Position numbers and translations under genes: made by a program
In this document: piece after piece, positions 20,262-30,097 of the stretch
Layout: each line of letters opens with the position of its first letter
Numbering within the stretch: position 1 is the first letter of the stretch
Source of the DNA: Arion vulgaris
Taxonomy: Eukaryota > Mollusca > Gastropoda > Stylommatophora > Arionidae
Assembly (NCBI GenBank): GCA_020796225.1
Contig: CM036768.1
Location: 37,721,789 to 37,785,788 of the forward strand
DNA length: 64,000 nt
Direction of reading: 5' to 3'
The notes under the pieces: generated by a model
The model's input: the letters and a program-made list of their open reading frames with translations, nothing else
Database searches by the model: none
What the model was told of the DNA's origin: nothing

Positions 20262-20580
20262 ATTATCGATATAGGTGAAGACTGCAGTAAAACTATGTCG
20301 CAATGGCGAAACACGTAATAATAAAGTACTGTAGCTTTACAACAGACAAACACAATAAAATACACAGCAACGTTTCGACCAAAAAGTCTTTATCAAGCAA
20401 ACGATACAATAGGAGTGACGAATTTTTCATCACACTACATATAGACTACGACAGACACATTCCAAACGGGACCTAAAATGAAAATCTGTGACTAAAACGA
20501 ATAAAGAAATAAATAAAAAAAAAAATAAAAACTAGAAGTGGAAAAAGAAGAGAAACAATAAAAAAAAAAAAAATATATAT
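20262..20580 (+). repeat. Dispersed repeat P, longest copy
   Basis: TCGATATAGGTGAAGACTGC, AAACTATGTCGCAATGGCGA, ACACAGCAACGTTTCGACC, AGTCTTTATCAAGCAAACGA, CTACATATAGACTACGACAG, then an A-rich end GAAGAGAAACAATAAAAAAA. Matches 2830-3075 (reverse), 5320 and 6350. In reverse complement it carries TTGATAAAGAC-TTTTTG-GTCGAAAC, reminiscent of a hammerhead core. Confidence 0.7.
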
Positions 20581-20675
20581 ATCGTATATACTTCCTGATC
20601 ATCCAGGTTTAGGGTTGTAAGGTGGAGTAATTACAAAACCATTTAAAGCATGACGTAGCTACAGGAAGCAAAATT

Positions 20676-21384
20676 GTTCTTCTTTGGATGCTCCATATCG
20701 AGCACTTGTTAACCACGTTTTTATGATTTGTATGTGATCCGAGGCTTAGAGCGATTGTACGCTGTGCCAGTTATGCGACTACAAGTAGGATAGCACATCC
20801 GATGTCAGGTACCCTTCTTATTTACTAGGGTTGCTTTCCTAGGTCCTACATCAGTCGCCTCTTTCACTCTCTCTCTCGATCACCGCCCAGACCGATGTAC
20901 CAAACCTCCCCATAAATTCTATTCATGTGGAAATCTGATTCATGCAACCTTAGCATTGGTATGTTTTACGTCACATCTTCAGCACCATTTGGAGCCCTGG
21001 TGCTTATCCTTCGGCGATGTGTCCGGTTTCAGCCAGCGTTTACTTTGCTCGCTCTCCGTTCTGTAGCCATCTAGTGTTTTTGACGGTGTGGAGTAGCTAG
21101 CCCCACGCTCAACCTCCTTAGTCGCCTCTTACGACATGCGTGGCAGGTAACAGTGGTTCTATTCTTTACACCCCAATTTTGGCACCGGTAACCACTCGGA
21201 CGCCGTCGCCTCTTACAACATGCGTAGCAGGTAACAGTGGTTCTATTCTTTACACCCCAATTTTGACCCCGGCAACCACTTGGACGCCGTCGCCTCTGAC
21301 GACATTCCTTGCCTGTCGCAGTGGTACTATTCTGTGATTCCTTTAGGGCCCTGGCACCTCACGGCACCATACGGGCGGTACACA
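20676..21384 (-). mobile_element. SINE S3 interrupted at its core
   Basis: 3' part at 20676-20870 (CTTTGGATGCTCCATATCGA, AGTTATGCGACTACAAGTAG, CATCAGTCGCCTCTT) and head part at 21286-21384 (GTCGCCTCTGACGACATTCC, GTCGCAGTGGTACTATTC, CACCATACGGGCGG). GTCGCCTCT lies at both broken edges. The material between holds a (CT) run, an unassigned segment (20880-21110) and tandem S2 heads. Confidence 0.65.
21113..21288 (-). repeat. Tandem S2 heads, 84-bp period, 2 copies
   Basis: The block GTCGCCTCTTACGACATGCG, GTAACAGTGGTTCTATTC, TTTACACCCCAATTTTGGC, CGGTAACCACTCGGACGCC starts at 21121 and again at 21205; a third, S3-type head follows at 21289. The junction is GGCGAC each time. Confidence 0.8.
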
Positions 21385-21949
21385 CCACCAACATATTTTA
21401 TATACTTTTCTACCCAATATTCACCAATGTTGTACCATTTTCTGCACACAACCAACATATTTTATATCATTTTCATAAAACACCCACATATATTGATCAA
21501 CTTGCATGAGTTTTCTTTTACCTCTCTCAAATCTGAAACCAATTACCTGTATTACTGCGACAGGTGTCAGCGACAGATGAGTACAAGGGATTAACACCTC
21601 CGTAAATTGGTTGATTGATTGATTGATTGCTATAACCATCACAACTGCATGTCTGTGAATACGCCGAAGGGACACATCGCTACAGAAATATACGTATTTA
21701 AATATAAAATATCGATACCGAGAAGTGAATGATGAAGCGATTAGATAAGGTCTGGCGATTATTTCTTGTGTTTTTTTATTTTGATGGCAAACATAAAAAC
21801 TCAGCAGACGCGAAGATGGGGCCGTAACAAGATATCTGGCTTCTCAGAATATTAAATCCTATAGCGACTCCCAGAGGGCGCAATAACGAAAGTTTGTTTT
21901 ATAAAAATACGCTTTATATATATATATATTTATATCTACTCTCCCGCCT
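21385..21949. other. No recognised feature; (GATT)n at 21609-21629
   Basis: Short GATTGATTGATTGATTG microsatellite and a (TA) run at 21917-21930. No gene recognised. Confidence 0.45.
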
Positions 21950-22218
21950 GAGCCACGGTAGCGTATTTGTTAGTGAACTCGCTTCTCAAGGCTGGTGGTC
22001 TGGGTTCAGCTCCCGCAGTGGAATTTTTCCCGACCGCGACGGCTCTCAGGTCGACCCAGCCTCAATTGGGTACCAGACATGCTCTGGGAAAGTAAAGGCA
22101 CCGGCGTGATGCTGACCACATCACCCATCGTGTGCCGACGGTCAATGAAAATACAGGCCTAACACTGTATTGAACTATATACCACGAGGTATGAAAGGGT
22201 TCCTTTACTTTACTTACT
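21950..22218 (+). mobile_element. SINE S1, full length, with 13-bp target duplication
   Basis: tRNA-like head: GAGCCACGGTAGCGTATTTG and GTTAGTGAACTCGC (A-box region) then GTCTGGGTTCAGCTCCCGC (B-box region). Body: GGCTCTCAGGTCGACCCAGC, CATCACCCATCGTGTGCCGA. End: ATGAAAGGGTTCCTTTACTT. TACTCTCCCGCCT occurs at 21937-21949 and 22219-22231, defining both ends. It landed at the 5' edge of an S4 SINE. Confidence 0.9.
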
Positions 22219-22221
22219 TAC

Positions 22222-22388
22222 TCTCCCGCCTACCCACGGTGTTCGTAGCGCGTTAGACGACGGGTGACAAGCCGCTTGTGATTCAATTTCGGGTGCTGTC
22301 AGAAAAGCCACAGGTTCTCCAGATTTACAGTGTTCGTGGCACCGAGCAGAAAAGCTGAAAGCTCAAGTTCTTCTGGATCGAAAAAGAT
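22222..22388 (+). mobile_element. SINE S4
   Basis: CGCCTACCCACGGTGTTCGT and AGCGCGTTAGACGACGGGTG (A-box-like), TGTGATTCAATTTCGGGTGC (decayed B box), CACAGGTTCTCCAGATTTAC, and tail AAAGCTCAAGTTCTTCTGGA. Its 5' bases were duplicated when S1 inserted. Confidence 0.8.
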
Positions 22389-22985
22389 TACAAATGTGTC
22401 TACTCAAGAGAGAAGAAAACTGACTGATGCTGCAAATAAGAATGTGAAAATTGAAGCATATTGGACATATGAGAACATATGAGGTACTGGAGAAGATCAG
22501 CATAGATGGATGGATGCATCCCAGCAAAGAGGAGAATAGGTAGACCATGGATAAGATGGATGCATGATGTAACTGATATTTTTAACGTGAAGGCTGCAGA
22601 GGCGGCACACCTGGAATATAAAAGGAACTCTTTCATACCTCGTGGTATATAGGACAATACAGTGTTAAGCCTGTATTTTTCATTGACCGTCGGCACACGA
22701 TGGGTGATGTGGTCAGCATCACGCTGGCCGCCTTTACTTTCCCAGAGCATGTCTGGTACCCAGTTGAGGCTGGGTCGACCTGAGAGCCGTCGCGGTAGGA
22801 AAAATTCCACGCGCACTGTCGGAATTGTATCCAGACCACCAGCCTTGAGAAGCGAGTTCACTAACAACTACGCTACAACGGCTCTCTACACCTGGAATAT
22901 GAGAGAGAGAAATTTCGAAGGATTGTTAGATTGTCAAAGTTCTGATCAGGACAAGCTATTTGATAGTATCTATTCATCTATACTT
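22389..22985 (+). mobile_element. LINE LC 3' end split by S1
   Basis: First part 22389-22619: AATTGAAGCATATTGGACAT, GGAGAATAGGTAGACCATGG, TGGATGCATGATGTAACTGA, GAAGGCTGCAGAGGCGGCAC. Second part 22888-22970: GGAATATGAGAGAGAGAAAT, TTCTGATCAGGACAAGCTAT. It aligns with the intact LC at 48640-48900. The reading frame has stops. S1 entered with duplication ACACCTGGAATAT. Confidence 0.8.
22620..22887 (-). mobile_element. SINE S1 inserted in LINE LC
   Basis: Reverse S1 from AAGGAACTCTTTCATACCTC to CTACGCTACAACGGCTCTC. ACACCTGGAATAT flanks it at 22607-22619 and 22888-22900 (13 bp, perfect). Confidence 0.9.
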
Positions 22986-23144
22986 CATGTGGGAGACCCA
23001 TGTACATTTCACGGTAATGCTAAGCGTTTGTTTTCCAACTTGGGAATCAACAAAACATCCTATCTTGAACAATTTCGCTGCGAATACACTAACCATTAAA
23101 TACCTCAGGCTCTCGTCGCTACTGTCATACACTTCCCTAAAGCT

Positions 23145-23785
23145 ACACAATAATAATAATAATAATTCCTCCCGTACCGTTATACGTTACATAGGGCCTG
23201 CAAGTAATTTCTCCATACCGCTCTATCCTGGGCAACTCGTTCAATCTCCTCCATGGAACTGAGACCGATATTTCCTGCCTCTCTCAGCAAAGTTCGTTTC
23301 AGGGTCTCCTTAGGTCGTCCTTTCTTTCTTGAACCCTTTGCATCCCACTTCAATGCCTGCTATGAAATTCGTTGATCATTTCTCCTCAATGTGTGCCCAA
23401 CATATCTCCATCTTCTCTTTCTTATAACAGTTGTCACTAGTGGTTGACCAGACATATCTCTGATTTCATTACTTCTCCTGAATTCGTTCCATTTTATATT
23501 CATTATTTTTCGCAGACATCTATTTTCAAATGCATTCAACTTGTTTTCTATATCTTTAGTCATTTTCCAACTCTCGCTGGCTTATGTTAGGATTGATACA
23601 ACATTTGAATTGAAAATTCGTAATTTAGTTTTAATACTATATAACTTGCAGTTCCATATTTTATTTAGACTTTTAAAACTGATGTTGCTTTGCCAATTCG
23701 TATCATAATTTCTTTTTTAAACATTTCCTTTGCAATCAAAATTGCTACCTAAATATGTGAACTGCTCTGTTATTTTTCTAAAGCT
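23145..23785 (-). mobile_element. LINE LA (RTE-like) C-terminal fragment
   Basis: Minus-strand frame 23360-23563 encodes MTKDIENKLNAFENRCLRKI, MNIKWNEFRRSNEIRDMSGQ, then RKRRWRYVGHTLRRNDQ. The 3' end (CTCCATGGAACTGAGACCGA, GCAAGTAATTTCTCCATACC, GTATAACGTA) is followed by (AAT)n at 23147-23166, the LA tail. The KRRWRYVGHTLRRND block is typical of RTE-like ORF2 ends (family knowledge). Minus-strand sequence upstream to 23785 aligns with 51665-51797 and supplies the empty target site for the MITE at 51802. Confidence 0.8.
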
Positions 23786-23879
23786 ACATGCAGTAGCGAT
23801 ATTCTTTTATGTTAATTCTATTATTGATCTATTTATCTAATCATCCATGCATCTTTGTATACGGGGATATTTTTTGTGT

Positions 23880-24062
23880 TAAGTGGTTAATCGTTCGCTA
23901 TGCGTTCCGAAGGTGGGTTCAAATCCGTACTTCACTGTTCTGTTAACAAGTGAAATTTGTTCTAGAGGTCACTAGGATTGTTGCCAAGTGAACGGAGTTC
24001 GTGCTTTGTACAATACTTTCGGCAGGATGTCGTGCGGATGTGGGCGATCACTCTCGCCGCTA
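23880..24062 (+). mobile_element. SINE S5, degenerate
   Basis: GTTAAGTGGTTAATCGTTCG (A-box-like), GGTGGGTTCAAATCCG (B-box-like), TAGGATTGTTGCCAAGTGAA, CGGAGTTCGTGCTTTGTACA and ACTTTCGGCAGGATG match S5 at 650-860. Confidence 0.6.
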
Positions 24063-24759
24063 ATATTAATCACGCCGTAATTAACCTTTCATATAAATAT
24101 ATGAAACCCAATTCTGTATTTCAATCTTTATTATATGCATATATTTCACCTATATATCACCTTTACATCTACAACACATATATCATATTCATACATATAT
24201 ATATAACATACAATATAGTCCCAACATGATTACCTCACTCTGAAAATGATATATCACCTTACAATATAAAATGCTAAACTATAACCACTTGATTATATAA
24301 GCACAAATCTTCACTATTCAAGTCCTACACTCTATTGAATCTCTAATACAAGTTCATCACATAATTGTATTGTACAGGTTAGTCTGAAGTCCTTAGAATG
24401 CCTCTGTCTATTTTAAAATGTTAATAGTTTTCTGTGGAACAGCTGTTCGGTTGAGTGTTCCATGGGTCTGTTACTTGTGACTTCAAAGATATATATTTCT
24501 TCAAAGTGTCTATTTTCTGTCTCTTGATGAAAGTTTGCTTTTATACATTAAGATCATATCTGTAAAACGAGGCTCTGATAACTTGGTCACTTTTCTACAA
24601 ATGGCAATTTAGAAGATATATATTTCCAGTTGAACAGGTAAGGCTTTCTCTAGTGCTGTCTGTCTCTATAAGATGCTACTTCTATTCTCTATCAGATTTG
24701 TCTATAGGTCTGATCGTGGCTACTCTGCTGTGTGGATCTATTTATGAATCTGCTGTCCA
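24063..24759. other. No recognised feature; AT-rich
   Basis: AT-rich with imperfect (TATA/CATA) repeats at 24130-24215; no gene seen. Confidence 0.45.
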
Positions 24760-25115
24760 CACTACACATGTCTAGTTATACTCACATATCCGAAGTCAGC
24801 GTTGGTCGTCTCTTCAACTCAGCACACTGGGCCATTTCGTCTGCCCTTTTGGGAGTTTTGCAAGACTCTCTCCATGTTCGGCAAATCTCTATCCGAGTTC
24901 TAAAAGTCTTTCTGCTAAGTCTCTTCTGCTAAGTTGCTACTGCTAAGTTGTTTCTCTCTCTATGTGTCCTATCGGCTGTCGGAGTGTCTAGCCATACTCA
25001 CATATTCGAACTCAATTTCAGTCTCTTCAACGCAGCACACTGGGCCATTCCGTCTGCCCTTTGCGAGCTCTGCAAGTTTCTCTACGTTCTGCACGTCTCT
25101 TCTCTTCCCTGAATT
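24760..25115 (+). repeat. Direct duplication of about 215 bp, diverged
   Basis: ATACTCACATATCCGAA, GTCTCTTCAACTCAGCACAC and TGGGCCATTTCGTCTGCCCT (24778-24845) recur as ATACTCACATATTCGAA, GTCTCTTCAACGCAGCACAC and TGGGCCATTCCGTCTGCCCT (24993-25060). Between them is the TCTGCTAAGT triplication at 24910-24950. Function unknown. Confidence 0.7.
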
Positions 25116-25499
25116 TTCGTCACCGTCTATTTATATGGGACTAAAAACCCACCTTTGTCTTGCCCCAAAATATCTCCATTTAGTTTCATTATCATACTAA
25201 TGATTACTGACTCTACCGGTGTCTATCTTCCTGAGAAATCGTCCATAAATCTGTCCGGCATCCCTGCTTAATTTCCAATCTCAGTCTTTAACAAATCAGG
25301 TCATCCTACTTATCTTTCGGAAATTTCTGTAGTATTTCCATAATGGCTTCGTCTGCCTAATTTATTTTTGGGAAACCTAGCCGTTGCATTTTTAAACAGC
25401 TTCGTGGGGTCGCCTTACTTAATTAAACTTTTGAACTTTTGACTTGTTTTTCTGTGGCCTATTGGAATTTGATACATTTTTGTCCTTCTCACCCACGAA
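25116..25499. other. No recognised feature
   Basis: No repeat match or coding signal I can support. Confidence 0.4.
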
Positions 25500-25935
25500 C
25501 ACTATTACACGGAGAGCTTGCAGAAGGAAAGCCAGTATATGTATATTCTCTGAAATACTGCAAAATTATCTTCCATTATGGGTATGCTCAGCAGCAGACG
25601 ACTAAGATGGTTAGGGCATGTGAGAAGAATGGAAAAATGTCACATACCAAAACAAATGTTGTTCTGTGAAATTTCAGGGGGGACGAGGCACCAAGGCAGA
25701 CCACTGCTCAGATATAAAGATGTCTGCAAGGACTCAATAAGAACTTTTCTATAGGTTCCAGCACATGGGAAAAACTAGCTGATGACAGAGCTGTATAGAA
25801 AGCGATATTGTGCAAGGGCGCAGTCTTTTGAGAAAAGACTTATGTATGAGCTAAAAGACAAGAAGGAAAAGCGAAAACTCAGAAGTTGTAATAGTAAAAC
25901 ACTTGCCAATTGACCGTCTGTAAAGACGAAAAGGC
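25500..25935 (+). mobile_element. LINE LG C-terminal fragment
   Basis: Frame-broken ORF2 end: an RRLRWLGHVRRME-like stretch is readable across two frames (about 25590-25640), then CACATACCAAAACAAATGTT, CAAGGCAGACCACTGCTCAG, ATATAAAGATGTCTGCAAGG, ACAGAGCTGTATAG and AAGTTGTAATAGTAAAACAC. The same order occurs at 34600-35060. Inactive. Confidence 0.6.
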
Positions 25936-26090
25936 CATATATATATCTGTGTTTATCTGTCTGACTTTCTGTATGTCTATATAGGTGTATCTGTCTGTCT
26001 GTATGACTGTTCGACTGTCTGTCTTTTCTCTTGTCTGTTTGTTCGCCTGTCTGTCTTATCACATATCTGTCTGTTCATATGTATGTCTGC
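25936..26090 (+). repeat. (CTGT)n-like low-complexity tract
   Basis: Repeated CTGTCTGTCTGTATG-like motifs. The reverse-strand open frame here (RQTDKRKDRQ) is a by-product of the simple repeat. Confidence 0.75.
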
Positions 26091-26515
26091 ATCATCAATT
26101 ACCATATGCAAAGATTTTTCTTTAAAGTCGTTAACCACCAGATCACAATCTGCAACATCTCATCAAAGTTACATCTTCTCTAGCGACACGTGACTGTTTA
26201 GCAACTAACAACACATTTCTATTAATAGTTAATACAACTTTGTTCGCTAAACAACTCAATGCAAAAGCCGTGTTAAAAAACCCACCATAGAGCCATAATT
26301 AATTGTTCCAAAATATCAAAGAACACTTTCGGTGGTGCCATTTTCAAAGTGAAACTCTTTGACAAACCTAACACGGTTGGCTTGTTGTAAAGTCATCAAA
26401 AGGTACTCGTTACAATTGACCTACCCATTCTACAAATTCCATTATTGTTGCTCGGCCATTAAGCCAGCACTAAATCAAGTGTGAATCTCTACCGTATATT
26501 TTGTTCTGTTCATTG
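26091..26515. other. No recognised feature
   Basis: Nothing supportable. Confidence 0.4.
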
Positions 26516-26857
26516 CAGTGGTTCTCAACCTTCCTAATGCCGCGACCCTTTAATACAGTTCCTCATGTTGTGGTGACCCCCAACTATAAATTATTTTCGT
26601 TGCTACTTCATAACTGTAATTTTGCTACTGTTATGAATCGTAATATAAATATCTGGTATGCATGATGTATTTTCATTGTTACAAATTGAACATAATTAAA
26701 GCATAGTGATTAATCACAAAAACAATATATAATTATATATTGTGAAATATTTATTTCTAATTATGATAAATATGTGTTTTCCGATGGTCTTAGGCGACCC
26801 TGTGAAATGGTCGTTCGACCCACAAAGGGTTTACGACCCACATGTTGAGAACCGCTG
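26516..26857 (+). mobile_element. SPIN: SPIN (Space Invader) hAT transposon, non-autonomous, 342 bp
   Basis: Termini CAGTGGTTCTCAACCTTCCT and the reverse complement of CAGCGGTTCTCAACATG form hAT-type inverted repeats. The internal blocks ATGCCGCGACCCTTTAATAC, AGTTCCTCATGTTGTGGTGA, ATTTTGCTACTGTTATGAAT, AAAGCATAGTGATTAATCAC and GTGTTTTCCGATGGTCTTAG match what I remember of the SPIN family, abundant in several tetrapods (rodent URR1-like copies) and reported in a few invertebrates. The resemblance is over the whole length and at nucleotide level, though in a non-coding element. Flanking octamers GTTCATTG and ACCTAGAG do not match, so no intact target duplication is visible. No transposase is encoded. 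Identification is from memory of the family, not from a search. Confidence 0.85.
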
Positions 26858-27094
26858 ACCTAGAGTGACCAATTAGTTTTAACGCAAGAAAAGTCGATCG
26901 TGTTGTATAAAAGGGATCAATAATTAAAAGGTACATTCTAGATTGTATATTCTTTTTGATCTGGTGTAATTTAAGGAAAACGTTGAAAAGCTGTCAGATT
27001 TTCTGCATTAACATTTTGAATTTACGTTTACCGGGCCGTAGAAGGTATTTTTTAAAATACTTGCAAAGCTGGACTTTTTAATGTTTGCTTTTTA
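26858..27094. other. No recognised feature
   Basis: Short AT-rich stretch. Confidence 0.4.
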
Positions 27095-27642
27095 TTTCTG
27101 TCTCTCTCTCTCCCTTTTTTTATATTTCGTCCTCTATTTCTATGTCGTCATTTCTCTCTCAATCGTTATCTCTCTCTATCGTCATCTCCCTCTCTCTATC
27201 GTCATCTCCCTCTCTCTATCGTCATCTCTATCGTTATCTACCTCTCTCTGTTGTCACTCCCTATCGCCATCTTTTCTCTCTGGCCAATTCTATCTCACTC
27301 GTCATCTTTCTTCTTTCTCTCTCTCTAGTCATTTCTCTCTCATCCCATGTTCCTTTCTCACTCTCGCCATCTATCTCGCCCTCTCTCACTCTCTAGTCGC
27401 TTCTCTCTTTCGTCATATCTCTTTCTCTCTCTCTATCTAGTCATTTCTCTCTCGCCATCTTTGTTTCTCTCTCTCTCGCCAAATCTATTTCTCGCCACTT
27501 ATCTTTTTCTCTCGTTATCTTTCTCTCATTCTCTAGACATTCCTCTCTCTCTCGCTATCTTTCTCGTTATTTCTTTCTCTCGCTATCTCTCTCGTTATTT
27601 CTCTCTTGCCAAATCTATCGCCATCTCTCTCTCGCTATCATT
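27095..27642 (+). repeat. Pyrimidine-rich (TCTC/CGTCATCTCTCTATC) tract
   Basis: About 550 bp of nearly pure pyrimidine in imperfect units such as TCTCTATCGTCATCTCCC (tandem at 27172-27235) and CTCTCTCGCTATC. All three plus-strand frames stay open through parts of it only because of composition (serine/leucine-rich). No gene is called. Confidence 0.85.
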
Positions 27643-27994
27643 TTGATTATCACCGTATATCTATGAATCTCAGCCTTTACCAACTGCCTCCCACCCCTAC
27701 CCCTTTGTGAAGATGAGACAAGGCTGCTCCCCCTTTCACCCCTCATTTTCCTTCTCTGAATTATCAGTAATTTGTAAAGAGCAAACAAAACAACAAAACG
27801 TTGTTCACTCTGAGCGTTATAATAGCATTGTCCCCTAAACACAATATCATTGATAGTAGGAAATGTTGATATTACAAAATTAATTTTATTTAATTAAGCG
27901 ATTTCAAAAATGTTAACATGATTTCAAACTAATAATGTTCTTGGTTACTTGTAATCACAATTTTGAACTTTCCGATTCAATGGAAAATACATCG
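27643..27994. other. No recognised feature
   Basis: Nothing supportable. Confidence 0.4.
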
Positions 27995-28095
27995 AGCGTG
28001 TGGTGCCGGGACCCGCATGGGAAGCAAAAAATAGTAACACTGCGACCTACAAGGCACGTCGTAAGAGGCGACTAATGTAGGACCTTACCCTTCCA
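27995..28095 (+). mobile_element. SINE S3 head, truncated
   Basis: GTGTGGTGCCGGGACCCGCA, AATAGTAACACTGCGACCTA and ACGTCGTAAGAGGCGACTAA, then similarity stops shortly after TAGGACC. A 3'-truncated copy is unusual for a retroposon and suggests a later deletion or recombination with the adjacent array. Confidence 0.75.
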
Positions 28096-28150
28096 CTCTG
28101 TAATTATTTTGATATCTGGACACATTTATTTTGCTATTGAAATGTAACAT

Positions 28151-29075
28151 TCAATGTCCAGTAGTATGGACCTTTATAACTCATTTAACCATCAATGTCC
28201 AGTAGTTTGGACCTTTATAACTCATTTAACCATCAATGTCTAGTAGTTTGGACCTTTATAACTCATTTAACCATCAATGTCCAGTAGTTTGGACCTTTAT
28301 AACTCATTTAAGCATCAATGTCCAGTAGTTTGGACCTTTATAACTCATTTAACCATCAATGTCCAGTAGTTTGGACCATTATAACTCATTTAACCATCAA
28401 TGTCCAGTAGTTTGGACCTTTATAACTCATTTAACCATCAATGTCCAGTAGTTTGGACCTTTATAACTCATTTAACCATCAATGTCCAGTAGTTTGGACC
28501 TTTATAACTCATTTAACCATCAATGTCCAGTAGTTTGGACCTTTATAACTCATTTAACCATCAATGTCCAGTAGTATGGACCTTTATAACTCATTTAACC
28601 ATCAATGTCCAGTAGTTTGGACCTTTATAACTCATTTAACCATCAATGTCCAGTAGTTTGGACCTTTATAACTCATTTAACCATCAATGTCCAGTAGTTT
28701 GGACCATTATAACTCATTTAACCATCAATGTCCAGTAGTATTGACCTTTGTAACTCATTTAACCATCAATGTCCAGTAGTTTGGACCTTTATAACTCATT
28801 TAACCATCAATGTCCAGTAGTTTGGACCTTTATAACTCATTTAACCATCAATGTCCAGTAGTTTGGACCATTATAACTCATTTAACCATCAATGTCCAGT
28901 AGTTTGGACCTTTATAACTCATTTAACCATCAATGTCCAGTAGTTTGGACCTTTATAACTCATTTAACCATCAATGTCCAGTAGTTTGGACCTTTATAAC
29001 TCATTCAAGCATCAATGTCCAGTAGTTTGGACCTTTATAACTCATTCAAGCATCAATGTCCAGTAGTTTGGACAT
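28151..29075 (+). repeat. 41-bp minisatellite, about 22 copies
   Basis: The unit TCAATGTCCAGTAGTTTGGA, CCTTTATAACTCATTTAACC and one further base repeats with rare single-base variants (GTATGGACC, CCATTATAAC, CATTCAAGC). GTCCA and TGGAC around GTAGTT form a small hairpin-capable inverted repeat in every unit. Confidence 0.95.
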
Positions 29076-29163
29076 TTGTAAATCTAGTACAGTTTCTCTA
29101 AAGTATGATATTATCATCACCAAGTAACTCGTCTCATGGATCACATGACAGAAGTCAATGGAC

Positions 29164-29312
29164 TGAAATCGGATGCACATGTCCTAAACGTGTAAAAGTC
29201 TATGCGTTTAGGGGCCTACCAAACCAATGTGCAACGTATACACGTTCTTGGCAAAGATCAAACGTATCACAAAGAGTGATTAAAATTGGTCGTAAAGAAC
29301 GAACGCAAAGAA
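29164..29312 (+). mobile_element. SINE S2, 5'-truncated
   Basis: GAAATCGGATGCACATGTCC, GTGCAACGTATACACGTTCT and GGTCGTAAAGAACGAACG with a GAAGAAG end; the head is missing. Confidence 0.8.
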
Positions 29313-29830
29313 GAAGAACAGAAGTCATGAGAAACTCTCGTTGCTGCTAATCGGATGTGGAATACATTAATATTTTTGCATCAGGTTACATACGTTTGAG
29401 AAAATTAGATTGTACAGAGTATCAGTTAACTGAATATAATCCTGTGTGAACATATTCTGCAAGTTCCATCTAATTAGGTGAAGTAGTTTGTATAATATTC
29501 ACATTTTAGTGCGTACAAATGGTATGTGCTACGCCCATTCTTCAGATGTAATTATTACATTAGACTTAGATACACAACTATCGATCCTGATTTCAATAAA
29601 CAATAAAATATCGTTATTACCATCAATGAAATCTTCTTCATTACTATCACAAGTCATAATTTGATCTAGTAATACTCAAAATTGCACTGAATAAACTCAT
29701 TTTGTTCTTTATGACAAAGTTTGCAAATGTCGAACACATTATTGTAAAAAAAAATATTACTCGACTTTATCACACTACATGCTTTCCCGCTTTCATATCT
29801 TTGTTAAAATGAGGTAAATATGTACCTAGA
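29313..29830. other. No recognised feature
   Basis: AT-rich; no repeat match seen. Confidence 0.4.
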
Positions 29831-29832
29831 TA

Positions 29833-30091
29833 CAGGGTGTTCAACTTAAAAGCAGCCCATAAATGCAGCTAATCTGGCATATATGTATGGAAATGAGAAG
29901 GTTCAGTTATGACATAGTATAGGTCAAGGTTGTGTGATGGTGTGTAATTGTAGTGCAGGAAGGGGCGATGAACAAATGTGACGTAGGACGAGCTAGTCAG
30001 AGCCGGTTTAAATAGTAAATAGACGGAGATGCAATGTGTACCTGGCAAATTTCTATTTATCAATGGGTCTGCTTTTAAGTTGAACACCCTG
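29833..30091 (+). mobile_element. mariner-type MITE, 259 bp, TA-flanked
   Basis: Termini CAGGGTGTTCAACTTAAAAG and the reverse complement of CTTTTAAGTTGAACACCCTG are perfect over the outer 23 bp and extend to about 28 bp with one mismatch. TA lies immediately outside at 29831-29832 and 30092-30093, the target duplication of Tc1/mariner elements. The interior is non-coding. It lies at the edge of repeat H. Confidence 0.85.
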
Positions 30092-30097
30092 TATAAG

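Noticed and set aside
27081..27646. Serine/leucine-rich frames of about 100-119 codons
   Set aside because: Consequence of the pyrimidine-rich tract; three frames open together.
28151..29075. Possible CRISPR array (also considered for 5.7, 40.3, 47.7 and 60.3 kb)
   Set aside because: Units are contiguous with no unique spacers, and the setting is animal DNA. They are minisatellites.
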